Shown: piece after piece, positions 33,143 to 42,101 of the stretch | Numbering within the stretch: position 1 is the first letter of the stretch | Layout: every line of letters begins with the position of its first letter | NCBI GenBank assembly: GCA_964584315.1 | Contig: CAZOZO010000020.1 | Span: 1-51,822, forward strand | DNA: 51,822 bases | Direction: 5' to 3' | Origin: CAXXOK01 sp964584315 | Lineage (GTDB): Bacteria > Bacillota > Clostridia > Christensenellales > Aristaeellaceae | Notes under the pieces: generated by a model | The model's database searches: none | Seen by the model: the letters and a program-made list of their open reading frames with translations, nothing else | What the model was told of the DNA's origin: nothing | Made by a program: the position numbers and the translations under genes

Positions 33143-34054
33143 TTACGGCAAGTCCTTGGGGCCGAAGCCATGGGGGAGCAGCTCCGTAAGGGTCGTTTTG
33201 CCCACCTGCCCGTCGCCCCAGGTGATCAGCACGCGGATGTCAGGGGCAAACTCGTTGAGCACCTGCCTGCATGCCCCGCAGGGCCACGGCGCGGAACCAT
33301 CCGCCGCGATAGCGATGGCCGTGAACTGCTTCGCCCCTTCGCTGACCGCCTTAAAGATGGCCGTGCGCTCCGCGCAGTTGGTCAGGCCGAAGGATGCGTT
33401 CTCCACGTTGCAGCCAGTGAACACGCGCCCGTCGTCGCACAGCACGCACGCACCCACGCGGAAGCGGCTGTATGGGCTGTAGGAACGCTGCATCGCCTCA
33501 CGTGCCAGCGCGAGCAGCTGATCGTCGGTGGTCGGGGCCACAGGGGCATCCCCCCGCGTTTCACCTGCAAGTTGCAAAGCTTTTTCCTCCATGGCGCGCA
33601 TCTCCTTTTGTTCGTCAGGCACGGCATGGTCGTACCCGCAGAGGTGAAAAATGCCGTGCGCAAGCAGGTAGCACAGTTCTCGCATCAGGCTGTGGCCGTA
33701 TTCCAGCGCCTGCGCCTCGGCGTGCGGCAGGGATATCAGAATATCGCCCAAAAAGCAGGCATTCAATTCCGAGTCGTACTCACGCCGCAGCGCTGGTTGC
33801 GAACCTTTCGCGGTCTTGCCCTTCGGGTAGGAAACGGTGGGGAAAGAGAGCACATCCGTCGCCCTGTCGATGCCCCGTTGTTCTCGGTTAACGGCCTGTA
33901 TGCGTGCGTCGTCGGTCAGCAGCACATGCACGGCGCACGGAAGCGGAAGTGCTTCTTCTGCGGCACAGCAATCGGCCACCAGCTGCAGCTTCTCAGCCAT
34001 CCCGTCATGCGGCGGCAGGGACAAACCCTCGGCCTGTTCCCACTCAAGTTTCAT
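33143..34054 (-). CDS. Fused endoribonuclease YbeY - cytidine deaminase
   Basis: 303 aa in one continuous frame. N-terminal domain (1-160) is YbeY: ATDVLSFP, FLGDILIS and the metal motif AHGIFHLCGYDH giving His133, His137 and His143; YbeY processes 16S rRNA 3' ends and takes part in ribosome quality control. After a short linker (about 163-177) comes a complete tetrameric-type cytidine deaminase: SPYSRFRVGA, GCNVENASFG, catalytic Cys227-Ala-Glu229 and PCGAC (Cys259, Cys262), converting cytidine to uridine. In most Firmicutes ybeY, dgkA and cdd are separate neighbouring genes; dgkA is missing here and the others are joined. GGAGG lies nine bases before ATG 34052-34054. Overlaps pgpH by 11 bases. 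Confidence 0.93.
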   Translation of the reverse strand: MKLEWEQAEGLSLPPHDGMAEKLQLVADCCAAEEALPLPCAVHVLLTDDARIQAVNREQRGIDRATDVLSFPTVSYPKGKTAKGSQPALRREYDSELNACFLGDILISLPHAEAQALEYGHSLMRELCYLLAHGIFHLCGYDHAVPDEQKEMRAMEEKALQLAGETRGDAPVAPTTDDQLLALAREAMQRSYSPYSRFRVGACVLCDDGRVFTGCNVENASFGLTNCAERTAIFKAVSEGAKQFTAIAIAADGSAPWPCGACRQVLNEFAPDIRVLITWGDGQVGKTTLTELLPHGFGPKDLP

Positions 34055-36458
34055 GAGGGATCGCCTCCTCGCCCGCCTGTGCGGCAGGCTCATCGGACGA
34101 AGGGCTGCTATCGGCCACTTCCGCTGTACTTTCCGCAGCGGTGGTCAGCGCGTGCGTGCTGCTCACAGCCTCCTGCGCGGCCAACTCGCCCTCTTTCAGA
34201 TCCAGTTCCGGCAGGCGCTTGAGTTCCGCGGCTTCCACGGCGCTCTCGAACGCCGGCGTCACCACGCGGCCGCGCAGTGCCTGCGCCTTCAGCTGCTCCA
34301 GCGATATGGCGGGGTACTCGACCCGCTCGTGGAACACGCCATTGAGCACCGCGGAGAACGCTTCGCAGATCTTGTCGATATCGGCAAGCGTCACGGGCGC
34401 GTGCGAGAGTTGCCCATCCTCTAGCTTGCCGCGCACCAGGCGCTCAATGAACTCCTCGATGGCCTTGGGGCTGGGCTCGGCCATGGAACGCACGGCGGCC
34501 TCGACCGTATCGGCCAGCATAATGATGGCGCTCTCCTTCATGTGCGGGCGACGGCCGTCGTAGCGGAAATCGTTGATATCCACTGGCTGGCCGTTTGCCT
34601 GTTGCAATGCCTTGTGGTAGAAATACATGACGGGCGTATCGCCGTGGTGCTCAATGATGATATCCTGTATCTCCTCTGGCAGGCGGCTTTGCTGCGCCAT
34701 CATGAGTCCGTCGCGCGTGTGCGCCGTCAAAATGGCCGCCGATACATAGGGGTTGGTGTGCTCGTGCGGGTTTTCGCCGATCTGGTTTTCCTTAAAATAC
34801 AGCGGGCGCTTGAGCTTGCCGATATCGTGGAAATACGCGCCCGCGCGTGCCAGTAGTGGGTTGGCGCCAATGGCCTCTGCGGCGGCTTCCGCCAGATTGG
34901 CCACGATGATGCTGTGGTGGTAGGTGCCCGGCGCCTCCATAAGCAGCCTGCGCAGCAGCGGGTTGTTAGGGTTGCTCAGCTCCAGCAGCTTGCTGGACGT
35001 GGCCAGGTGGAAAGCCGATTCTACGATGGGGTCTAGCCCCACGCACAGGAGCGAGGCCAGCAGCGCACCCGCCGCGCTCCACAGCGAATGGGTGAACACA
35101 TCGCCAAACGATGTGTTGGTCATGAACCCCACCGTAAGGATGATGGCAATGTTCGTGATGGCCGTGACCACACCCGCCAGCAGCACTTGCTGACGGTAGG
35201 GCTTGTGCCGGATGATGGCGACCGCCACCGCGCCGCTGATGAGCGACGTGAGCAGCAGGTTGACCATCTCGGTACCGTAGGTGCTGTTGCCCCCCGCGAT
35301 CAGCGCGCTTGCCAGAATGCCAAGGGTCAGGCTGGCTGCTGCGCCGCATGCCACGCCGATGAGCCCCGTCATCATCATCGCGCCCAGCAGCACCGGCGGC
35401 AGGTAGAGATCGACCAGCCGGGCCGCGATGCACGCCGCGAGCGTAGCACACAGGATGATCATCTGGATGGCGAGCAGCTTGGGGCTACGCAGGTACTTCG
35501 ACCCGTACAGGAGCAGCGTGAGCACGTAGGCCGCCATCGACAGCAGCACCATCAGTGCGCCGCCCACATACATGATCATATCGATGCTTGCATTGTCCAA
35601 AAGGCCCAAGCTGCTGAGCATCGCAAGCTGGTTGGCGGTCACGCGCTCACGCGCCAGCACGATGTTCTGTCCCTGCTTGTAGATAACGGGCTCCACTGCG
35701 TCGCGCGCTTCCTGTTGCAGCTTCTGCGTGGCCTCCTGATCGATGACCATGTTGGGCTGCACGACTTTGCGCAGGATGGGTGTAACGACGTTTTGCAGCA
35801 GATCCATATCGGTCTTGTAGCCGATGATCTGCTGCAAATATTGAATGGACTCGCTCACATACCCCTCGCGGATGGTGGTGTTCATGGTGTTTTCCACCGC
35901 TGTGGTAATGTTGTCGTTCAAATCGAGCATTTCCTGATCGCTGGCGCGCAGCAGGGTGTTGATTTGAAAATCCGCCAGCGGCACCAGCGTGAAGAGAGAT
36001 TTGGCGTATTCCATCTCCGCGGTGGTAAAGGCATAAGCCTTCTGCTTGTGCAGGTCGCCCGGGGCATGCTGCTCCAGCGTGGTAGCGCCGTACTGCTGCA
36101 CGGTGTTGGCTTGCGTCAAAACCGAGGTGAGCAGGTGCATCACGTCGGCGGTAACGCCTTCCTTGTACAGGTAGGTGGGCTCCACGCTGCGCGCGGCTTC
36201 TTCCCGGTTGCGTTCGGTTGCGATCTCATCCACCACGTCCTTGGAGGCTGTGATGGTGGTGTAGGAGATGTCGCCTACCGCCAGATCATACCGCTCCGGG
36301 GTGATGGCAAACCAAAAGAGGCCCACCAGCACCAGCGTGCCTGCGCCGATCACATACCAGCACTGCGCACCGATGGAACGCAGCCTGAGCAGCAGCGCCG
36401 CAAGCGACCATTGCGGCTTTCGGCCGCGGCCGTTGTTCGAGCGCTTCTTAGGCGTCAT
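34044..36458 (-). CDS. pgpH: PgpH-type cyclic-di-AMP phosphodiesterase (7TM-HD)
   Basis: 804 aa. One N-terminal TM helix (about 25-45), a large extracytoplasmic 7TMR-HDED domain (about 50-280), seven TM helices (about 295-480) and a cytoplasmic HD domain with HHS and FHDIGKLKRP (about 543) and EHHGDTP; this is the PgpH/YqfF architecture that hydrolyses c-di-AMP. The C-terminal 70 residues are acidic, Ala/Ser-rich and probably disordered, longer than in Bacillus. Start ATG 36456-36458 follows GGGAGG; the upstream 30 codons overlap phoH and are not conserved. Overlaps phoH by 11 bases. Confidence 0.93.
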   Translation of the reverse strand: MTPKKRSNNGRGRKPQWSLAALLLRLRSIGAQCWYVIGAGTLVLVGLFWFAITPERYDLAVGDISYTTITASKDVVDEIATERNREEAARSVEPTYLYKEGVTADVMHLLTSVLTQANTVQQYGATTLEQHAPGDLHKQKAYAFTTAEMEYAKSLFTLVPLADFQINTLLRASDQEMLDLNDNITTAVENTMNTTIREGYVSESIQYLQQIIGYKTDMDLLQNVVTPILRKVVQPNMVIDQEATQKLQQEARDAVEPVIYKQGQNIVLARERVTANQLAMLSSLGLLDNASIDMIMYVGGALMVLLSMAAYVLTLLLYGSKYLRSPKLLAIQMIILCATLAACIAARLVDLYLPPVLLGAMMMTGLIGVACGAAASLTLGILASALIAGGNSTYGTEMVNLLLTSLISGAVAVAIIRHKPYRQQVLLAGVVTAITNIAIILTVGFMTNTSFGDVFTHSLWSAAGALLASLLCVGLDPIVESAFHLATSSKLLELSNPNNPLLRRLLMEAPGTYHHSIIVANLAEAAAEAIGANPLLARAGAYFHDIGKLKRPLYFKENQIGENPHEHTNPYVSAAILTAHTRDGLMMAQQSRLPEEIQDIIIEHHGDTPVMYFYHKALQQANGQPVDINDFRYDGRRPHMKESAIIMLADTVEAAVRSMAEPSPKAIEEFIERLVRGKLEDGQLSHAPVTLADIDKICEAFSAVLNGVFHERVEYPAISLEQLKAQALRGRVVTPAFESAVEAAELKRLPELDLKEGELAAQEAVSSTHALTTAAESTAEVADSSPSSDEPAAQAGEEAIPHET

Positions 36459-37440
36459 GCCCCGTATTCCTCCCAATTCGGTCCCGTTCATACGCTTCGT
36501 AGGCCTTGACCACGGTCTGCACCAGGTCGTGGCGCACCACGTCGGCATTGGTCAGCCGCACCATGGCGATCTCGGGGATGCCACCCAAAACCTGTACGGC
36601 CTGCAATAGCCCCGATTGTTTGCCATAGGGCAGGTCGGTCTGCGTATCGTCGCCGGTCACGACCACTTTGCTGCCCGCGCCGAAGCGCGTCAAAAACATC
36701 TTCATTTGCTCGGGGGTTGTATTTTGCGCCTCATCCAAAATGATGAAGCTCTCGCTCAGGGTGCGCCCGCGCATGTAAGCCAGAGGGGCCACCTCCAGCA
36801 CGCCGCGCTCGGTCAGGCGCTGGTAGGCGTCCGCGCCCATCATGTCGTACAGCGCGTCGTAGAGGGGTCGCAGGTAGGGGTCTACCTTCTGGTTCAGGTC
36901 GCCTGGCAAAAAGCCCAGCTTCTCGCCGGCCTCCACCGCGGGGCGCGTGAGCACGATGCGCTCGATCTCCTTGTTACGTAGGGCCACCACGGCCAGCGCC
37001 ATGGCGAGGTACGTTTTACCTGTGCCCGCAGGGCCTAGCGCAAAGGTTAGCTCATGCTCGCGAATGGCCTTGACATACTGGTATTGGCCCAACGTTTTGC
37101 AGCGAATTGGTTTGCCGCGATGGGTGATGGCGACTGTCTCAAAGGCGATATCGTCCAGGCTGTCAAGCGCGCCCTCTTTGACCAGCGCCACCGCATAGCG
37201 AAGCGTTGTGCGGTCGATCTGCGCATGGCGCTGGCAAAGCGACTTGAGCTTCTCGACCACCTGCGCAGCCATGGACACGTTCTGCGACTCACCTGTGATG
37301 CGCAGGTCCGCCCCCCGCATCATGAGCCGCACGCGAAGTTCACCCTCCAAAAGGGGGATGTTGCGGTCGTTCGCGCCAAAAAGGGAAAGGCATGATTCCA
37401 TGCTCTCCAGTGAAACCAGAGCCAGCGTTTCCTCCGCCAA
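36448..37440 (-). CDS. phoH: PhoH-like ATPase
   Basis: 330 aa, PhoH/YbeZ type. N-terminal region to about 110, then a RecA-like core: P-loop GPAGTGKTYLAMALA (136-150), LTRPAVEAGEKLGFLPGDL, Walker B SFIILDEAQNTTPEQMK and VVTGDDTQTDLP. Likely an RNA helicase-like ATPase acting with YbeY in rRNA processing (known for E. coli YbeZ; inferred here). The start is TTG (37438-37440), with GGAGG eight bases upstream (37450-37454); no ATG fits the conserved N-terminus. First gene of the minus-strand operon running to era, with a strong promoter about 100 bases upstream. Confidence 0.93.
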   Translation of the reverse strand: MAEETLALVSLESMESCLSLFGANDRNIPLLEGELRVRLMMRGADLRITGESQNVSMAAQVVEKLKSLCQRHAQIDRTTLRYAVALVKEGALDSLDDIAFETVAITHRGKPIRCKTLGQYQYVKAIREHELTFALGPAGTGKTYLAMALAVVALRNKEIERIVLTRPAVEAGEKLGFLPGDLNQKVDPYLRPLYDALYDMMGADAYQRLTERGVLEVAPLAYMRGRTLSESFIILDEAQNTTPEQMKMFLTRFGAGSKVVVTGDDTQTDLPYGKQSGLLQAVQVLGGIPEIAMVRLTNADVVRHDLVQTVVKAYEAYERDRIGRNTGHDA

Positions 37441-37523
37441 AAATGTTTCCTCCGTTCAGGACGGCGCTGCGCGCCGCCTTCGGCCATCCGCACGAGCATT
37501 CGCAAGCGCAGGAGCCTTTTTCT

Positions 37524-37551
37524 ATCATACAATAATCTATGCGTTTGTCAA
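37524..37551 (-). promoter_or_regulatory. Promoter of the phoH-pgpH-ybeY/cdd-era operon
   Basis: Minus strand: perfect TTGACA (37546-37551), 16 bases, TATGAT (37524-37529). Confidence 0.88.
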
Positions 37552-37665
37552 TCACTTCATTAGTTATGCACATGTCGCGGAGGGCTTCATGAGCTACGTT
37601 TTTCGGCATTTTTACGTGCACACGCATTCGCATTGTACCTGCGTAGTACTCTTTGTATCTTTCTA

Positions 37666-37693
37666 TTGCTTTTCATACCAGAGGATGTATAAT
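37666..37693 (+). promoter_or_regulatory. Promoter of the symporter gene
   Basis: TTGCTT (37666-37671), 16 bases, perfect TATAAT (37688-37693). Confidence 0.75.
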
Positions 37694-37748
37694 CATACCG
37701 TAGCGCCCCGCATGACGGGGCATTGTAGGATGGAAGGCAGGGATAACC

Positions 37749-39272
37749 ATGAAACTGGTGGTTTTGGTAGCGTATGTGATCATGATGGTGGTGGTGACAG
37801 TCTTCACCGCCCGTAAAAACCTGACCCTCAATGGCTTTCTGCTGGGTGGCAGGAGCGTGGGCCCTTGGCTGAGTGCATTTGGCTATGGAACCGCGTATTT
37901 TTCTGCCGTAATCATCGTGGGCTATGCGGGCTCCACCGGCTGGAACGTCGGTCTCTCCGCCATATGGTGCGGCGTTGGCAATGCGCTGATCGGCAGCCTC
38001 CTTGCTTGGTGGTTGCTGGCCAAGCCGACCCGCCGCATCGGCGAGCGTTTGCAGGTGAGCACCATGCCCGGCTTTTTTGAAAAACGATACCACAGCAAGA
38101 CGCTCAAGATCATCGCCAGTCTGATTATCTTTGTGTTCCTGCTGCCCTACAGCGCCAGCGTGTACAAAGGCCTTGGGAACATGTTCACCAAGGCGTTCGG
38201 GTTCGACTATACGTGGTGCGTGATCGGCATCGCGCTGCTCAGCTCCATCTATCTGTTTGCGGGCGGCTACAAGGCCACGGCTATCACGGACTTTATCCAG
38301 GGCGCGATCATGCTGGTGGGCATCGGCGCTGTGGTGTTCTACGTAGTGCGCGCCGCGGGCGGCGTGGGCACGGGGCTTGACCTGCTGGGCACCGCCGAGG
38401 TGGGCGGCGCGAGCATGAACACGCTGTGGCCGCCGCAGGGCAAGGAAACGTGGCTGTTCAGCAATGTGATCCTCACCTCGCTGGGCGTGCTGGGCATGCC
38501 GCAGATGATCCACAAGTTCTTCGCCATCAAAGACGAGAAGAGCGTCAAGCGGGCCATGGTCATCAGCACCGTATTTGCGCTGATCATTGCGGGCGGCGCC
38601 TACTTTGCAGGCAGCTTCGGGCGTGTGGTGCTCAGCAAGATCACCGACCCCGCCACCGGCGCGACCCTTGCCTCCATGGTGAACGACAAAACAATGCCGA
38701 TGGATCAGATCATGCCGACCATCCTGACGAACAAGGACGTGGTGGGCATCCCGGATGCGATGCTGGGCCTGTTCGTAGTGCTGCTGCTCTCCGCCAGCAT
38801 CTCCACACTCACAGCGCTGGTGCTGTCATCCTCATCGGTCATTACACTGGACCTGCTGGGCTCCATCGCGCCTAACCTGAAGCCCAAGTCCACTGTTTGG
38901 ATCATGCGCAGCCTTTGCGTCGCGTTTGTGCTATTATCACTGCTGATCAACTTCACGATGCAGAATACGCCCATCATATCCATGATGTCGCTTTCGTGGG
39001 GCACCATCGCAGGCGCGTTCCTCGCCCCGTTCCTCTATGGCCTGCTGTGGCGCGGCGTGACCAAGGCGGGCGCGTATGCGGGCGTGGCGGTAGGCGCGCT
39101 GGTGTCGCTGGTACCGCCGCTGGCCACCGGCAATATGACGCTTGCACCCTACAGCGGTGCGGCGGCCATGCTGGTGAGCCTGATCCTGGTGCCTGTCGTG
39201 AGCCTGCTGACCAAGAAGACAGGCTACAGCAAAGAGCAGATGGACGAGGTGTTTGGCGAGGCGAAGGCCTGA
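37749..39272 (+). CDS. Sodium:solute symporter family protein
   Basis: 507 aa, about 13 hydrophobic helices in the LeuT-like SSS fold. Family features: FLLGGRSVGPWLSAFGYGTAYFSA (TM1/TM2 start), GYAGSTGWNVG, the family segment GGYKATAITDFIQGAIM (about 175-191), and a Ser-rich TM8 sodium-site region SASISTLTALVLSSSSV. Imports a small organic solute with Na+; proline, pantothenate and other carboxylates are all carried by this family, so the substrate is unknown. The start ATG has GGAAGG about 13 bases upstream. Monocistronic. Confidence 0.9.
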   Translation: MKLVVLVAYVIMMVVVTVFTARKNLTLNGFLLGGRSVGPWLSAFGYGTAYFSAVIIVGYAGSTGWNVGLSAIWCGVGNALIGSLLAWWLLAKPTRRIGERLQVSTMPGFFEKRYHSKTLKIIASLIIFVFLLPYSASVYKGLGNMFTKAFGFDYTWCVIGIALLSSIYLFAGGYKATAITDFIQGAIMLVGIGAVVFYVVRAAGGVGTGLDLLGTAEVGGASMNTLWPPQGKETWLFSNVILTSLGVLGMPQMIHKFFAIKDEKSVKRAMVISTVFALIIAGGAYFAGSFGRVVLSKITDPATGATLASMVNDKTMPMDQIMPTILTNKDVVGIPDAMLGLFVVLLLSASISTLTALVLSSSSVITLDLLGSIAPNLKPKSTVWIMRSLCVAFVLLSLLINFTMQNTPIISMMSLSWGTIAGAFLAPFLYGLLWRGVTKAGAYAGVAVGALVSLVPPLATGNMTLAPYSGAAAMLVSLILVPVVSLLTKKTGYSKEQMDEVFGEAKA

Positions 39273-39297
39273 GCGCAGGAACAAGACAGCAAACCGG

Positions 39298-39328
39298 CGA
39301 AGCCGCCCTTTTCGGGCGGCTTCGTTTT
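39298..39328 (+). terminator. Terminator after the symporter gene
   Basis: CGAAGCCGCCC (39298-39308), five-base loop, GGGCGGCTTCG (39314-39324), then TTTT. Confidence 0.9.
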
Positions 39329-39452
39329 ATGCATTTGCGGAGATATGGGCTGATGTGCCCCCCCCGAGCAGACTTTATGAAGCTGGGCGGGGAAAAGCGA
39401 ACGCCACCATCCAGTCGGCATGTTCAAACACCGGAGACGCGCGACATTGCTT

Positions 39453-40304
39453 TCACTGCCTCTCGGACGCCAGCGCAGCGATCATTTCCGGCAACACACG
39501 CTCGAACTGCACGCCATAGCGCAGCGGCTCGCCGCCTTCCAGCGTCAGACGGATGCACGCATGCGTCAGGCGCAGAGCCAGCTGGGTGGCGGTATCCAGC
39601 ACGAGGCCGCCCAGCAGGCCGGAGAGCAGAAAGCTGGCAAATACATCGCCCGTGCCGTGGAACACGCCCTGGAACTTTGGCTTGAAATGCAGCTGGAAAT
39701 CGCCGCTGTCGCGGTGGTACACTGCCACGCCCGTCTCGCGCTCGCTCAGCGACACATCGGTGATCACGATGCTCTGCGGCCCAAGCTCGGACAGGCGCAT
39801 GGCGAGGCCGCGGATATAGGCTTCGTCGTACCCCGCCGGGCGGTATGCCTCGCCCAGCAGGAATGTGGCCTCTGTCAGGTTGGGCACGATGGTGTGCGCC
39901 GTTTTGACCAGCTCGCGCATTTGCGCTGGCATGGTGGCAGGCATCAACGAGTAGAGCCTGCCATGGTCGGCAAAGGCGGGGTCAACGAAAACGTGGGTCT
40001 GTTCGTCGCAGAGCATCCGGCGCATGGCGAGCACCAGTTCCACCTGTTGGGGCGAGGCGAGATAGCCCGTGTAGAATGCGTCGAAATGCAGCCCCAGCGA
40101 AGCAAGGTGCGTGGCGATGGGCAAAAGCTGCCCCGTCAGGTCAAGGTGCGTATAGCCGGTAAACTCGCCCGTATGGGTGCTCAGCAGCGCAGTCGGCACT
40201 ACCGCGGTGTTGACCCCCGCTGCCGACAAAATGGGCAGCGCCACCGTGAGCGAGCATCGCCCGAGGCAGGAGATATCGTGAATGGCCAAAGCGCGTTTTT
40301 GCAT
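39453..40304 (-). CDS. pdxY: Pyridoxamine/pyridoxal kinase (PdxY-like)
   Basis: 283 aa, ribokinase fold. Features: HDISCLGRCSLTVALPILSAAG at the N-terminus, typical of pyridoxal kinases; TALLSTHTG; VDPAFADHG; VPNLTEATFLLG; and the anion hole/catalytic loop FHGTGDVFASFLLSGLL, where Asp is the base. Phosphorylates B6 vitamers in the PLP salvage pathway. GGAGG lies seven bases before the ATG. Substrate preference (pyridoxamine, pyridoxal or the HMP of thiamine synthesis) is not certain. Single gene, divergent from the ACT/UPF0210 operon. Confidence 0.88.
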   Translation of the reverse strand: MQKRALAIHDISCLGRCSLTVALPILSAAGVNTAVVPTALLSTHTGEFTGYTHLDLTGQLLPIATHLASLGLHFDAFYTGYLASPQQVELVLAMRRMLCDEQTHVFVDPAFADHGRLYSLMPATMPAQMRELVKTAHTIVPNLTEATFLLGEAYRPAGYDEAYIRGLAMRLSELGPQSIVITDVSLSERETGVAVYHRDSGDFQLHFKPKFQGVFHGTGDVFASFLLSGLLGGLVLDTATQLALRLTHACIRLTLEGGEPLRYGVQFERVLPEMIAALASERQ

Positions 40305-40332
40305 GGTACCGCCTCCGTTTCAAGCCCTGTCC

Positions 40333-40360
40333 ATGATACACGAAAACGGAAAAAAATCAA
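40333..40360 (-). promoter_or_regulatory. Promoter of the pyridoxamine kinase gene
   Basis: Minus strand: TTGATT (40355-40360), 16 bases, TATCAT (40333-40338). Confidence 0.6.
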
Positions 40361-40368
40361 GCTGCGCA

Positions 40369-40397
40369 TTGACAGCCGCATGGGCTTGCGGTATGGT
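40369..40397 (+). promoter_or_regulatory. Promoter of the ACT/UPF0210 operon
   Basis: Perfect TTGACA (40369-40374), 17 bases, TATGGT (40392-40397). Confidence 0.75.
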
Positions 40398-40428
40398 AAC
40401 AATCAGTTTTGACTTGGGAGGGACCCGT

Positions 40429-40701
40429 ATGCAAAAGGCGCTGGTATCCGTGACCGGCCAGGACAGGGTGGGCATCATCGCGAAGGTGAGCACATCGCTG
40501 TGCGAGCAGAACATCAACATTTTGGAGATAACCCAGACCATTTTGGACGGATGCTTTACGATGCTCATGGTGGTGGATATCCAAAACGCACGCGAGAGCT
40601 TTCAACAGACGGCGGAAAAGCTGGCTGCGGTGGGCGAAGCCATCGGCGTGATCGTGAACATCCAACGCATGGACATTTTTGCGGCCATGCACCGCATCTG
40701 A
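40429..40701 (+). CDS. ACT-domain protein (UPF0237 type)
   Basis: 90 aa, a single ACT domain: KALVSVTGQDRVGIIAKVS (beta1-helix with the ligand-binding Gly loop), NINILEITQTILDGCFTM and a C-terminal VIVNIQRMDIFAAMHRI. ACT domains bind amino acids and signal to partner enzymes. This gene and the following UPF0210 gene form a pair kept together across many bacteria, so it probably regulates or assists that protein; the ligand is unknown. GGGAGG precedes the ATG (40429). Confidence 0.9.
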   Translation: MQKALVSVTGQDRVGIIAKVSTSLCEQNINILEITQTILDGCFTMLMVVDIQNARESFQQTAEKLAAVGEAIGVIVNIQRMDIFAAMHRI

Positions 40702-40714
40702 CGGGAGGAAAACC

Positions 40715-42061
40715 ATGCTCGACGCCAATGAGATATTGCAAACCATCCACATGATCCAGGAGCAGCACTTCGATATCCGCACCATCACCATGGGCATCAA
40801 TTTGCTGGATTGCCGTGGCAACACCGATGCGGAAACGGCGGAGCGCGTATATGCGAAAATTCGCCGCATGGCGGGCAACTTGGTGCGCATCGGGTGCGAC
40901 CTGGAGAGTGAGCTTGGCATACCGATCGTGAACAAGCGCCTGAGCGTGACGCCGGTCAGTATGATATCCGGCAGCGATCCCATGCGCATCGCCATCGCAC
41001 TGGACAACGCCGCCGGCGACGTTGGCGTGAACCTGATCGGCGGCTACGGCGCGCTGATGCACAAGGGCAGCACCGACGCGGAGAACATTCTGGTGGACAG
41101 CATGCCCGAGGTGTTTGCCAAAACGCAGCGCCTTTGCGGCAGCGTGAACGTCGCCAGCACCCGCAGCGGCATCAACATGGACGCGGTGCGCAGGCTGGGG
41201 CACATCATCAAGCGCACGGCGGAGCTCACCAAGGATACGGACTGCTTCGGCTGCGCAAAGCTTGTGGTGTTTGCCAACGCCGTGGAGGATAACCCTTTCA
41301 TGGCGGGCGCTTTCCACGGCGTGGGCGAGCCGGAATGCGTGGTGAACGTGGGCGTGAGCGGCCCCGGCGTGGTGCAGCGCGCGCTGGAGGCGGTGCGCGG
41401 CAAGCCGTTTGACGTGGTGGCCGAAACCATCAAACGCACGGCGTTCAAGATCACGCGCGTGGGCGAGCTGGTGGCGCAGGAGGCCGCGAAACGGCTTGGC
41501 GTGCCTTTTGGCATTGTGGATCTGTCGCTGGCGCCCACCCCGGCGCGCGGGGACAGCGTCGCTTATATATTGAAGGAAATGGGGCTGGATATGGCGGGCG
41601 CGCCGGGCACCACCGCCGCGCTGGCCATGCTCAACGACATGGTAAAAAAGGGCGGCGTGATGGCTTCCAGCCACGTCGGCGGGCTGAGCGGCGCGTTTAT
41701 CCCGGTGAGCGAGGATATTGGCATGATCGAGGCCGCGGCGGCGGGATGCCTGACCCTTGAGAAGCTGGAAGCCATGACCTGCGTGTGCTCGGTGGGGCTG
41801 GATATGATCGCCGTGCCCGGCGACACCAGCGCAAACGCCATCGCGGGCATCATCGCGGACGAGGCGGCTATCGGCGTGGTCAACAGCAAGACTACCGCAG
41901 TGCGCATCATCCCCGCCGTGGGCAAAAAAGCGGGGGACAGCATCAACTTTGGCGGCCTGTTTGGCTATGCACCCATCATGCCGGTCAATACTTTTTGCAA
42001 CGATGCGTTCATCGAGCGCGGCGGGCGGATACCCGCGCCGCTGCAAAGCCTGAAAAACTGA
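40715..42061 (+). CDS. UPF0210 / DUF711 family protein
   Basis: 448 aa, the PFL/UPF0210 family: ITMGINLLDC near the N-terminus, then SVTPVSMIS and a long Gly/Ala-rich alpha/beta core with VNVGVSGPGVV, FGIVDLSLAPTPARGDS and SSHVGGLSGAFIPVSED. Structures of the family resemble formate/pyruvate-lyase-like barrels, but no activity is established that I can vouch for. Co-transcribed with the ACT protein (13-base gap, GGGAGG site). Start ATG 40715; the upstream part of the frame lies inside the ACT gene. Confidence 0.9.
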   Translation: MLDANEILQTIHMIQEQHFDIRTITMGINLLDCRGNTDAETAERVYAKIRRMAGNLVRIGCDLESELGIPIVNKRLSVTPVSMISGSDPMRIAIALDNAAGDVGVNLIGGYGALMHKGSTDAENILVDSMPEVFAKTQRLCGSVNVASTRSGINMDAVRRLGHIIKRTAELTKDTDCFGCAKLVVFANAVEDNPFMAGAFHGVGEPECVVNVGVSGPGVVQRALEAVRGKPFDVVAETIKRTAFKITRVGELVAQEAAKRLGVPFGIVDLSLAPTPARGDSVAYILKEMGLDMAGAPGTTAALAMLNDMVKKGGVMASSHVGGLSGAFIPVSEDIGMIEAAAAGCLTLEKLEAMTCVCSVGLDMIAVPGDTSANAIAGIIADEAAIGVVNSKTTAVRIIPAVGKKAGDSINFGGLFGYAPIMPVNTFCNDAFIERGGRIPAPLQSLKN

Positions 42062-42066
42062 ACAGT

Positions 42067-42100
42067 AAAAGCCGCGGGCATCGATACGCCCGTGGCTTTT
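42067..42100. terminator. Bidirectional terminator, UPF0210 / ispE
   Basis: AAAAGCCGCGGGC (42067-42079) pairs with GCCCGTGGCTTTT (42088-42100), one G-U pair; convergent genes on both sides. Confidence 0.9.
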
Positions 42101-42101
42101 T

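Larger units (their letters stand above)
37441..37748. other. Divergent intergenic region, phoH / sodium:solute symporter
   Basis: AT-richer than the surroundings. Holds the phoH operon promoter (37524-37551, minus) and the symporter promoter (37666-37693, plus). Nothing else recognised between them. Confidence 0.6.

Noticed and set aside
35088..36509. 473-aa plus-strand ORF over pgpH
   Set aside because: Antisense shadow; His/Gln/Arg-rich without motifs.
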